Notes: generated by a model not told the origin, from the letters alone. Numbered from the stretch's first letter, positions 1 through 5,629 are shown. The stretch: 5,629 nucleotides of DNA from an uncultured Clostridia bacterium (GCA_947570515.1 CANOUM010000121.1:1-5629); one strand, 5' to 3'. Translations and numbers: made by a program.

Positions 1-135
1 ATATATCGGCATTTACCAACTTATGAAAAGATAATCAGAAATTTAGTAAGTTTTTTTACAAAACTTTCCCTTCTTTTTGAGGACTTAAATTATGATATCG
101 CTCGTGCAAAATTTGACCTATTCTACAGGCTGTGA
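1..135 (+). CDS. Possible 3' end of an upstream gene (partial, uncertain)
   Basis: From base 1 the first forward frame stays open for 44 codons and ends at TGA (133-135). The reading begins IYRHLPTYEK and ends AKFDLFYRL. There is no Met codon in the frame, so any start lies left of the window. In favour: 44 open codons in about 28% GC DNA is somewhat longer than expected by chance, and GC falls from first to second to third codon position (roughly 40/25/20%), as in AT-rich coding DNA. Against: composition is much lower in GC than dapB, the dapB -35 box lies inside the frame, and I recognise no family. A rival reading in the second frame ends at TAA 32-34. It could equally be plain AT-rich intergenic DNA. 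Confidence 0.25.
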   Translation: MYRHLPTYEKIIRNLVSFFTKLSLLFEDLNYDIARAKFDLFYRL

Positions 136-141
136 TATAAT
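113..141 (+). promoter_or_regulatory. Sigma-A-type promoter for dapB with extended -10
   Basis: The -35 box TTGACC (113-118, one mismatch to TTGACA) and a perfect -10 box TATAAT (136-141) are separated by exactly 17 bp. A TG one base before the -10 (133-134) makes it an extended -10. Transcription should start near 147-149, giving an untranslated leader of only about 24 nt before the dapB start at 172. That leaves no room for a lysine riboswitch or T-box leader, so any control would have to act at initiation. The promoter is predicted from sequence alone. Confidence 0.78.
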
Positions 142-161
142 TTTTTACAAACACAATATAT

Positions 162-166
162 GGAGG
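162..166 (+). promoter_or_regulatory. dapB ribosome binding site, decides the start
   Basis: GGAGG sits 5 nt before the ATG at 172. An in-frame ATG at 160 shares its last base with this site and has no ribosome binding site of its own, so the longer 256-residue reading is rejected. Confidence 0.9.
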
Positions 167-171
167 TTTTT

Positions 172-930
172 ATGATTCGTATTGTACTTCATGGCTGTAC
201 CGGCCATATGGGGCGCGTGATCACATCTCTTGTAAAAGCAGACCCCCGTTTTTCTATCGTAGCCGGTCTTGACATTCATCCGGCTGATGATCTTGGGTAT
301 CCGGTTTTTTCATCTCTCAATGAAATAACGGATTCCTATGACTGTATAATTGATTTTAGTACCGCTGCTGCCATTCCTTCTTTACTGCAGGCCTGTCTGC
401 AGGCCCATAAACCTCTGGTACTCTGCACCACAGGCTTAGATGAAGAGCAGCAAAAGGCAATTCATGCCGCTGCAAAAGAAATTCCTATTTTCTTTTCTGC
501 TAACATGTCCCTTGGAATCAATCTGTTGACAGAGCTCTGTCAAAAAGCAGCCGCCATCTTATCTCCTGCCGGTTTTGATATCGAAATAAACGAACGCCAT
601 CATAACCGCAAGCTGGATGCTCCCAGCGGTACGGCGCTTTCTATCGGCCGCGCCTTAATCGATACTTTGGGAAATGATTATTATATGAGCACCGACCGCT
701 GTGAAAGACGCAGCGCACGCGATCCTCATGAAATCGGCATGACGGCGCTGCGCGGCGGCACGATTGTCGGTGAGCATACCGTTCTGTTTGCCGGACATGA
801 CGAGCTTTTTGAGATCAAACATACAGCGCTGAGCCGCGAGATTTTTGGCAGCGGCGCATTAAATGCGGCTGCTTTTTTGGTTCATCAGGCGCCTGGCTTA
901 TATTCTATGAAGCAATTGATTGAAGAATAA
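172..930 (+). CDS. dapB: 4-hydroxy-tetrahydrodipicolinate reductase
   Basis: DapB reduces the dihydrodipicolinate/HTPA product of DapA to tetrahydrodipicolinate with NAD(P)H. This is the second committed step to meso-diaminopimelate and lysine, and it is cytosolic. The protein has 252 residues, within the family's usual length. Residues 8-14 (GCTGHMG) form the Rossmann dinucleotide-binding loop, FSTAA (62-66) and CTTG (85-88) line the cofactor site, and SANMSLGINLL (109-119) is the family's central motif. The DapB signature ERHHNRKLDAPSGTA (141-155) carries the catalytic His pair (143-144) and Lys147. GTIVGEHTV (196-204) is the C-terminal-domain motif. The ATG at 172 starts the conserved N-terminal beta strand and is preceded by GGAGG. 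Its own promoter and terminator indicate a single-gene transcript; dapA is not adjacent on the visible side. No key residue is missing. Confidence 0.97.
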   Translation: MIRIVLHGCTGHMGRVITSLVKADPRFSIVAGLDIHPADDLGYPVFSSLNEITDSYDCIIDFSTAAAIPSLLQACLQAHKPLVLCTTGLDEEQQKAIHAAAKEIPIFFSANMSLGINLLTELCQKAAAILSPAGFDIEINERHHNRKLDAPSGTALSIGRALIDTLGNDYYMSTDRCERRSARDPHEIGMTALRGGTIVGEHTVLFAGHDELFEIKHTALSREIFGSGALNAAAFLVHQAPGLYSMKQLIEE

Positions 931-948
931 GAGCTTCCTATTCACACA

Positions 949-1001
949 ATAAAAGAGGCTATAGAAACGAAGGATTTATTCGTTTCTATAGCCTCTTTTA
1001 T
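949..1001. terminator. Bidirectional intrinsic terminator between convergent genes
   Basis: A perfect 23-bp inverted repeat (949-971 with 979-1001) encloses a 7-nt loop, GGATTTA (972-978). The outer part of each arm is AAAAGAGG/CCTCTTTT, so transcripts from either strand end the stem in a short U-run. It lies 18 nt past the dapB stop and 12 nt past the minus-strand antiporter stop, where a shared terminator for convergent units is expected. The stem is longer than most intrinsic terminators and completely paired. Confidence 0.93.
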
Positions 1002-1013
1002 ATTTATTATTGA

Positions 1014-1958
1014 TTACATAAACGTCACGATGGCATACGCCAAATAGCTCACAACCAATACGCCGCCCTGCCATCTTTGAAATTTCCCGGTAAAGATAGA
1101 AGGAATAATTGCAATGAGTGCAAGTCCCAGACATATGGGAAAATCCATAGAAAGCGACCGCGCGCTCAGCGGCAGCGCACTGCCGGACACCAGAGAACAA
1201 ACCGGAAGAATAAGAGTGATATCAATGATATTAGCTCCAATGATATTGCCCAGTGATAACGATGTCTGCTTCTTTCGAATCGCAGTAATCATGGTGATCA
1301 GCTCCGGAAGCGAGGTACCAATCGCAATGAAGATCACGGCAATCACACCTTCCGGTACTCCCCACTGCTCTGCAATGAGACTGCCATTGTCGATCAGCAG
1401 ATTGGCGCCCGCCACAATCCCTGCTGTACCGATCACAAATTTAACCACATTAGCTGCAATGGTCCATTTATCCGTCGCAACCGGCTGTGCATCTTCATCC
1501 TTTTCATTTTTACCGGCTCTTAAGCTATCCCACGTAGCTATGATCAGCGGTATGAAAAGCAAAAGTCCAAGTCCCATCGGCATGGCTCCGCCAAGACATA
1601 GTACAAATAAAAGAGCGATAGAGGCAACCATCAAAATTCCTTTTAAAGTAAAGTGTTTTTTCGGCATCGCAAAAGGAGAAAACAAAAGCCCCACGCCCAG
1701 AATAAGTCCAATATTGGCAGTCACAGATCCTACGGCATTGCCGACCGCCACATCCACCTTGCCCTGAGATGCTGCCATCAATGACACCAGAAGCTCCGGC
1801 AGAGTCGTGGCGATACTGACCACCGTTGCCCCAATCACAAACTTAGGCACCTTAAATGCCTCAGCAATCCACACAGAAGCATCGACGAAGATATCTCCGC
1901 CCTTAATAATTAAAATCAGACCTGCCACAAATAATACATATATCAAAACTGAGTCCAT
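1014..1958 (-). CDS. Sodium/calcium antiporter, CaCA family (YrbG-like)
   Basis: This is an integral membrane cation exchanger, predicted to export Ca2+ in exchange for Na+ or H+. Its 314 residues match the prokaryotic NCX_Mj/YrbG length. The two inverted alpha repeats are clear. Repeat 1 holds ATTLPELLVSL (50-60; Glu55) followed by GNAVGSVTANIGLILG (73-88). Repeat 2 holds IAIGTSLPEL (211-220; Glu219) followed by GNIIGANIIDITLIL (237-251; Asp246). The two Glu residues correspond to the paired Ca2+ ligands of the family. About ten hydrophobic segments are visible, with a charged central loop (KNEKDEDAQ, 150-158) splitting the halves. The second motif of repeat 1 departs from the common GSNIFN form. 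The ATG at 1956-1958 lies inside the end of the upstream amidohydrolase (16-nt overlap), with AAAGG 9 nt before it, suggesting coupled translation. Ion specificity cannot be told from sequence. Confidence 0.93.
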   Translation of the reverse strand: MDSVLIYVLFVAGLILIIKGGDIFVDASVWIAEAFKVPKFVIGATVVSIATTLPELLVSLMAASQGKVDVAVGNAVGSVTANIGLILGVGLLFSPFAMPKKHFTLKGILMVASIALLFVLCLGGAMPMGLGLLLFIPLIIATWDSLRAGKNEKDEDAQPVATDKWTIAANVVKFVIGTAGIVAGANLLIDNGSLIAEQWGVPEGVIAVIFIAIGTSLPELITMITAIRKKQTSLSLGNIIGANIIDITLILPVCSLVSGSALPLSARSLSMDFPICLGLALIAIIPSIFTGKFQRWQGGVLVVSYLAYAIVTFM

Positions 1959-3538
1959 AGTCCCTTGCCTTTCTTAATAAGTCTTCCCTGTGCTCCGATC
2001 TTGGCTGGCTCACCGCCGATCAATGTATATGCAATCCCCTGCGAAAGCTGTTTAGGCTCTGTAAAGGTTGCCAAATCTCTTATCGCTTCCGGATCAAAAA
2101 TATTGATATCCGCTATATAGCCTGCTTGTATACGGCCTCGATCCCAAATACCTACACGCTCTGCCGGCATAGCTGTCATCTTATGCACGGCCTCCTGCAT
2201 GCTAAGAACCCTGCGCTGCCCTACATATTCATGCAGCACTCTCGGAAATGAGCCGTAAAGACGTGGATGCGGATTATCTCCGCCGCCATACAAACTATCA
2301 GAAATGATAGCCGCATAGGGAAGCTTCATAACGGTATCGACATCCTCCTGACTCATGCTCATGATGATACAGCCTACCTTGCCATCTTCTTCTGCAATCA
2401 GCTGTCCCAGCCATTCACACGGATCCTCAAGCCCGAGCTCCTGCATGATGTCTGCCACGCTTTTTCCGCAGTACCGACGATTCTCTTCTCGTGTTACGCT
2501 GCCGATAATCGTCCTCTGCCAGCCAATGCTCTTCACCATGTTATCCCAGCCGGGATGCTCACGTTCAATCTCCTGTCTGAGTCTGGCGGCTCCCTCCGGC
2601 GTCCCCAGATACGAAAGAGGCCTTCCTTCTGTCACGCAAGGCGGAATCAGCGAAAGCGCTGTTGTAGCGCCGCCTGTGTAAGGATATACGTCTACCGTCA
2701 CACGTTGTCCGGCTTTTCGGGCCTTTTCAATCTCTTCAATGGCCTGCCCAATGCTGCGTCCCCAGTTGGCTATTCCCGTCGCTTTAAAATGGCTGATATT
2801 AAGCGGTGCCTCTGCTTTTTGGCAGATTGTCAAAATCTCTTTAACTGAATCAAGGAGTCCGTTTCCTTCTCCGCGGATATGGCAGCTCACTATGCCCCCC
2901 TGCCTGGCGCATTCTCTGGCCATAGCAATCATATCCTCTTCCGAAAGATAACATTCCGGCGTGTACATAATCCCAAACGACATGCCCAGCGCCCCGCTTT
3001 GCATAGCGTCCCTGATATATGCAATAGCCTCTTCCCGCTCTGCGGGCGTAAATCCGCGCGTCTCATAGCCCATCGCAGCAGCGGCACATGCCCCGGCGCC
3101 AACAAGAGCAGCTACATTAAGCGGCAGCTCCTTCTTTGCCAGCACCTGCATATAATCAGAAAATAGATGAAGCTTCGTGTCCGGCGGCATTTTGCCTAAG
3201 CATGGCTCAATATAGGCGAACTGCTGCGCGCTGCGCTGCGGATGATTGGGAAAGGGCGACAATCCGCAATTACCGGCAACTGCCGTCGTAATGCCCTGCG
3301 CCAGCTCAAGCTCTCCAAAACTCTCATCATACAGTGCCGCAATATCATGGTGCCGGTGAATATCGACAAAGCCCGGCGTGACGGCCATCTCATGAGCATC
3401 GATGACCTCCGCTCCTTCTGGCTTTTCCGCCCCGGCACGCACACGCACAATGCGGCCGTCTTCCAGCTCAACGCTGCCAAGAAACGGCTTCGCTCCGCTT
3501 CCATCGTAGATTCTGCCATTCACAATTTTGCGAATCAT
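1943..3538 (-). CDS. N-acyl-D-amino-acid deacylase-family amidohydrolase
   Basis: This is a metal-dependent amidohydrolase of the D-aminoacylase type. The family hydrolyses N-acyl-D-amino acids (or related N-acyl or D-peptide amides) to the free D-amino acid. The protein has 531 residues and no signal peptide, so it is probably cytosolic. An N-terminal beta-sandwich strand (MIRKIVNGRIYDGSG) leads into the metal site: His61 and His63 in GFVDIHRHHD, Cys91 in AGNCGLSPFP, His220 in SCHIRGEG, His250 in NISHFKATG, and Asp414 in IISDSLYGGG. Other family motifs are VDVYPYTGG (282-290), HPRLYGSFPRVL (424-435) and the C-terminal ERVGIWDRGRIQAGYIAD (460-477). The His/Cys/His spacing agrees well with characterised D-aminoacylases. 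The start overlaps the GerW stop as ATGA, and the nearest AGGAGA is 13 nt away, so translation probably depends partly on coupling. The exact substrate is unknown; a dihydroorotase/hydantoinase relative is less likely given the NCG and SHFK motifs. Confidence 0.93.
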   Translation of the reverse strand: MIRKIVNGRIYDGSGAKPFLGSVELEDGRIVRVRAGAEKPEGAEVIDAHEMAVTPGFVDIHRHHDIAALYDESFGELELAQGITTAVAGNCGLSPFPNHPQRSAQQFAYIEPCLGKMPPDTKLHLFSDYMQVLAKKELPLNVAALVGAGACAAAAMGYETRGFTPAEREEAIAYIRDAMQSGALGMSFGIMYTPECYLSEEDMIAMARECARQGGIVSCHIRGEGNGLLDSVKEILTICQKAEAPLNISHFKATGIANWGRSIGQAIEEIEKARKAGQRVTVDVYPYTGGATTALSLIPPCVTEGRPLSYLGTPEGAARLRQEIEREHPGWDNMVKSIGWQRTIIGSVTREENRRYCGKSVADIMQELGLEDPCEWLGQLIAEEDGKVGCIIMSMSQEDVDTVMKLPYAAIISDSLYGGGDNPHPRLYGSFPRVLHEYVGQRRVLSMQEAVHKMTAMPAERVGIWDRGRIQAGYIADINIFDPEAIRDLATFTEPKQLSQGIAYTLIGGEPAKIGAQGRLIKKGKGLWTQF

Positions 3539-3927
3539 GACAGCTGTTCTTTCTCCTGCGCTTCCTCTACTGCTTTTGCAATAGCGGCGTCTTCTTCTTT
3601 ATGCGTACCCTTAAATTTATCAATCAGATCCGGCACCATATCCAGCACCTTCGTAATCGTATCCTGCTGCTTGATGTTGACCAGACGCGTCTGCCCGTTT
3701 TTGATCACCAATACAGCGCTGGGCGAAAGCTTGGCCGTGACACCGCCGCCAAGACCGCCTGACTTTTCTTTCTCACGAGCGCCCGCGCCCGCGCCTAGGC
3801 TCACGTCAACCAGCGGTAAAATAATCGTGTCTTCCATATGAATAGGCTCTCCCACCACGGTCTTGGTGGATACGAAACCCTCCATTTCACTCAGTAATTC
3901 CTTTAATGCCTCTTTTGCACTTCCCAT
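3535..3927 (-). CDS. gerW: GerW (YtfJ)-family sporulation protein
   Basis: GerW family, 130 residues, soluble. In Bacillus subtilis, GerW/YtfJ is made in the forespore and is needed for normal germination; its biochemical role is unresolved. Visible family features are a short N-terminal helix (AKEALKELLSEMEGF), the core TVVGEPI...DTIILPLVDVSLG (23-44), a glycine-rich stretch (GAGAGA, then GGLGGGV at 57-63), the strand pair SAVLVIKNG...TRLVNI, and the C-terminal helix VLDMVPDLIDKF. A charged Glu/Lys/Ala tail follows, ending EKEQLS. The ATG at 3925-3927 is chosen because AAGGAG lies 7 nt before it and because the family homology begins there; a longer in-frame reading from 4050 would run 112 nt into the DUF2953 gene and lacks support. 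The adjacent DUF2953 gene repeats the ytfI-ytfJ pairing of Bacillus, which strengthens the call. No sigma-F or sigma-G promoter was recognised directly upstream. Confidence 0.93.
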   Translation of the reverse strand: MGSAKEALKELLSEMEGFVSTKTVVGEPIHMEDTIILPLVDVSLGAGAGAREKEKSGGLGGGVTAKLSPSAVLVIKNGQTRLVNIKQQDTITKVLDMVPDLIDKFKGTHKEEDAAIAKAVEEAQEKEQLS

Positions 3928-3934
3928 AATTGAT

Positions 3935-3940
3935 CTCCTT
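3935..3940 (-). promoter_or_regulatory. gerW ribosome binding site overlapping the upstream stop
   Basis: AAGGAG on the minus strand lies 7 nt before the ATG at 3927 and shares two bases with the TAA (3939-3941) of the DUF2953 gene. This fixes the gerW start and would let ribosomes finishing the upstream gene reinitiate. Confidence 0.88.
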
Positions 3941-4895
3941 ATGATTGATAAGCTCTTATATAGCGAATAAGCCTGCGGATATGCGTATTCATAATCGCCT
4001 TGATCAGCGGCTTCAAAAAGCTGCCTATGCAGAACCTCCCGCGACACCATCCCTTAAACTCCAGCACCGAATCCTGAAAATCGGCTTCCACCACAATGTC
4101 TTTATGCCGTTTCCTCTTTGGAAAAAGCAGCGGATCCAGCATATAATAGTACCCCAGCACTTTGCCTGTTGTAGCCGGATCATCAAACCCAAAAAGCAGC
4201 TCCGCCTGATAAGCCCTGGGCAGCAGCGGCAGCAGCAGCCCAACCGCCAGTTCCTTCACGGCGCGGGCTGTTTCCGCCTTTTGCGGATATCTTTCCCACT
4301 TTTCCTTTAAGTCATGCCAGCCCTCTCTCCACTTTCGCAGCTTATGATATGCACGCTGAAAGGGATGAACGATTTTCTCAAAAAACCGGCGTATTGCCAG
4401 CAGCATTTGCTGCCATTTCTGCCGCCATGATTTTTTCTTCGGCATGGCCGAAACGAGCTTTGGTTCTTCGGAAAAAGCGGTCTTCGTCCGGGGCTCGGAC
4501 TGCTCCTTCTCGCGAAGAATGGGCGGCGGCAAGGACTCTGTCTTTTCCGGAGCCGGTTTCGTTCTTTTTTCCGCCTGCGGCGGCTGTTTGAAATCTTTGT
4601 CCTTCTTCTTTTTCTGCGGCAGCGGATAAGATGCGGCCAAAATTTTAGGACCTAGCCGGCACTCCCATACAAATTCATTCTCCTGATACCGTAAGCGCAG
4701 CGAGAAAAGATGCAGCAGCCAGGTAAGCTGAAAGTCCCCCTGCAGATGCGCGCTGTTTTTCTCGCCTTTGATGCGGTAGCGAATAGGCACAAAGATAAAG
4801 ACGGCGGTAATAAACAGAATGAGAATCAGCAGTCCTAAGAGGAGCAGGAGGATCCATTTGAGGATGCCCCATAGGATGGCGAATATGACACCCAT
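3939..4895 (-). CDS. DUF2953 (YtfI-like) membrane-anchored protein
   Basis: The protein has 318 residues and unknown biochemical function. An N-terminal hydrophobic segment (about 5-36, rich in Leu/Ile) should anchor it in the membrane. A first domain follows with ...VPIRYRIKGEKN and TWLLHLFSLRLRY. Next is a long Lys/Pro/Glu-rich low-complexity linker (about 94-155), then a Trp- and Arg-rich helical stretch (156-200). The C-terminal DUF2953 core includes LLFGFDDPATTGKVLGYYY (233-251), resembling the family's DPA-TG-LG signature, and ends in the basic amphipathic helix IRRLIRYIRAY. DUF2953 genes sit next to gerW in Bacillus and many Clostridia, suggesting a shared spore role, but no activity is established. 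The ATG at 4893-4895 has AAGGAGA 5 nt upstream. Only 11 nt separate it from gerW. Confidence 0.88.
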   Translation of the reverse strand: MGVIFAILWGILKWILLLLLGLLILILFITAVFIFVPIRYRIKGEKNSAHLQGDFQLTWLLHLFSLRLRYQENEFVWECRLGPKILAASYPLPQKKKKDKDFKQPPQAEKRTKPAPEKTESLPPPILREKEQSEPRTKTAFSEEPKLVSAMPKKKSWRQKWQQMLLAIRRFFEKIVHPFQRAYHKLRKWREGWHDLKEKWERYPQKAETARAVKELAVGLLLPLLPRAYQAELLFGFDDPATTGKVLGYYYMLDPLLFPKRKRHKDIVVEADFQDSVLEFKGWCRGRFCIGSFLKPLIKAIMNTHIRRLIRYIRAYQS

Positions 4896-4900
4896 GTTCT

Positions 4901-4907
4901 TCTCCTT
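4901..4907 (-). promoter_or_regulatory. Ribosome binding site of the DUF2953 gene
   Basis: AAGGAGA on the minus strand lies 5 nt before the ATG at 4895, within the 35-nt gap that follows the 80-codon gene. It is the strongest ribosome binding site in the minus-strand train and confirms the start. No terminator or promoter fits in the gap. Confidence 0.88.
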
Positions 4908-4930
4908 TTCTCTGCCAGCTGCGTTCCAGT

Positions 4931-5173
4931 TTACCGGTACAGCTGTTCGATCTGTGTTTTAATATCTTGCATAGCGGAATCGCGATGATAAACTTCTATT
5001 AAAATAGATTGTACCCGCTCAAGGGCTGCCTCATACGTATCAGCTTGTGCTAACAAAATATATCCGCCTTCCATCTGCTGAAATTTTTTGAGCTGAACTG
5101 CTTCTACAATTTCCATGATGGACGGATGCTGCGGATGACGGCAGATCCAATATCCTTCTTCTTTAAATGTCAT
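4931..5173 (-). CDS. Small hypothetical protein (80 aa), operon member
   Basis: I do not recognise this protein. It has 80 residues, no signal peptide and no membrane segment. The N-terminal half (EEGYWICRHPQHPSIMEIVE) has one Cys and two His, too few and too irregular for a confident metal site. The rest looks like alternating strand and helix: GGYILLAQA, then helices around TYEAALERVQSILIEVYHR and DIKTQIEQLY. The ATG at 5171-5173 overlaps the end of the zinc-ribbon gene by 11 nt and has no clear ribosome binding site, so it probably depends on translational coupling. A longer in-frame reading from 5254 would lie almost entirely inside the upstream gene and is not favoured. Position and overlap suggest a partner of the zinc-ribbon protein; this is inference. 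Confidence 0.7.
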   Translation of the reverse strand: MTFKEEGYWICRHPQHPSIMEIVEAVQLKKFQQMEGGYILLAQADTYEAALERVQSILIEVYHRDSAMQDIKTQIEQLYR

Positions 5174-5629
5174 GACCGCAGCTGACGCATTTGGTTGCGT
5201 CGGGATGGTTGCCCACTTTACAATACGGACAGAACTTAAGCACAAAATAGCCATCCTGATTTTTTTGCGGCTTAGGCTGCGCAGCGTTTTCTTCCGGAGC
5301 GACCTCCTGCCCTTCTACATCAATAGGGCCGTCGGCGCTTTGATTTTTGATAGCTTCTTTTTCTTTTTCGAGCTGTGCAATCTGCTCCTCCTGCTGCTTA
5401 CCCTGCGCGCAGGCTACTTTGATGATCTGCTCATCGCGCCGGAGACTGCCGATCTCGATCTGGTACATGATGCGCCCCAGTGCTTTGTAAGCTTTTTCAA
5501 GTTCACGCTCTGCCTTTTTGATATCCAGCTCAATTTTAGCTGTGGAAGCCGTCTGCTTTGTTTTATCGCTGACTGTTTCCGCAAGCTCCTTTGCGCTCTG
5601 AATAATCTTGTCTACATACTCTTTATAAT
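5163..5629 (-). CDS. Coiled-coil protein with C-terminal zinc ribbon (5' end outside window)
   Basis: An ATG at 5468 would give 101 residues, but the frame continues open without a stop for 53 more codons to the right edge, so 5468 is most likely an internal Met and the gene starts beyond the window. The 154 visible residues begin YKEYVDKIIQSAKELAE and run through a long Lys/Glu-rich helix (about residues 1-97, including ELDIKKAERELEKAYKALG) that looks like a coiled coil. An acidic, Pro/Gln-rich linker follows (about 98-123). The end is a CxxC-x10-CxxC zinc ribbon (CPYC...CVSC, codons 5231-5220 and 5189-5178), finishing CGHDI. Similar helical proteins with a terminal zinc ribbon are common, uncharacterised genes in Clostridia. 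No membrane segment is visible. Its stop overlaps the start of the next gene, so the two are probably cotranslated. Confidence 0.85.
   Translation of the reverse strand, partial: YKEYVDKIIQSAKELAETVSDKTKQTASTAKIELDIKKAERELEKAYKALGRIMYQIEIGSLRRDEQIIKVACAQGKQQEEQIAQLEKEKEAIKNQSADGPIDVEGQEVAPEENAAQPKPQKNQDGYFVLKFCPYCKVGNHPDATKCVSCGHDI

Noticed and set aside
52..159. GTG-started 34-codon minus-strand frame upstream of dapB
   Set aside because: It is short, lacks a ribosome binding site, and overlaps the dapB promoter.
160..171. Longer dapB start at ATG 160
   Set aside because: The ATG overlaps the GGAGG ribosome binding site used by the ATG at 172, and DapB homology begins at MIRIVLHG.
1114..1767. 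217-codon forward open frame
   Set aside because: It is antisense to the well-supported antiporter, is Ser/Pro/Ile-rich with no recognisable domain, and has no ribosome binding site that I could see.
2267..2848. 193-codon forward open frame inside the amidohydrolase
   Set aside because: It is antisense to conserved catalytic sequence; no motif or ribosome binding site supports it.
3242..3841. 199-codon forward open frame
   Set aside because: It runs antisense across both the amidohydrolase and GerW; its composition is that of a shadow frame and no family is recognised.
3928..4050. 41-residue N-terminal extension of GerW
   Set aside because: It would overlap the end of the DUF2953 gene by 112 nt, while AAGGAG and family homology place the start at 3927.
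4220..4242. CAG/GGC-like short repeats (gcagcagcggcagcagcagc)
   Set aside because: They encode an ordinary Leu/Pro-rich stretch of the DUF2953 protein in frame and are not a tandem repeat array.
5174..5254. 27-residue N-terminal extension of the 80-residue protein
   Set aside because: It lies inside the zinc-ribbon coding region; overlap-coupled initiation at 5173 is simpler. The weak ribosome binding site leaves some doubt.

Overview
The window looks like chromosomal DNA from an endospore-forming member of the Bacillota, most likely a Clostridia/Lachnospiraceae-type organism of moderate GC. The reasons are a GerW (YtfJ)-family sporulation protein next to a DUF2953 (YtfI-like) membrane protein, strong AAGGAG-type ribosome binding sites, tightly packed overlapping genes, and a near-consensus sigma-A promoter. 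No rRNA, tRNA, CRISPR array, insertion sequence or phage gene is visible.

Layout: the left edge (1-159) is AT-rich. It carries a strong extended -10 promoter and may hold the last 44 codons of an upstream gene. Then comes a monocistronic dapB (172-930, + strand), encoding the lysine/diaminopimelate pathway reductase. A 23-bp perfect hairpin (949-1001) separates dapB from a convergent block and should terminate both strands.

The rest (1014-5629) is one minus-strand gene train. In transcription order it contains: a coiled-coil protein with a C-terminal zinc ribbon (5' end outside the window), an unrecognised 80-residue protein, the DUF2953 membrane-anchored protein, GerW, an N-acyl-D-amino-acid deacylase-type amidohydrolase, and a YrbG-like sodium/calcium antiporter. 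Junctions are an 11-nt overlap, a 35-nt gap, an 11-nt gap with the ribosome binding site on the upstream stop, a 4-nt ATGA overlap and a 16-nt overlap. No internal terminator is visible, so this is probably a single operon with translational coupling.

Together: DUF2953 plus GerW is a known spore-associated pair. Joining it to a calcium antiporter and a D-amino-acid-releasing amidohydrolase is the least ordinary aspect of the window, and might link the operon to spore calcium handling or germination control. That link is inference. A plainer reading is housekeeping genes read through from a sporulation pair. I see no convincing evidence of a wholly new defence or mobile system here.
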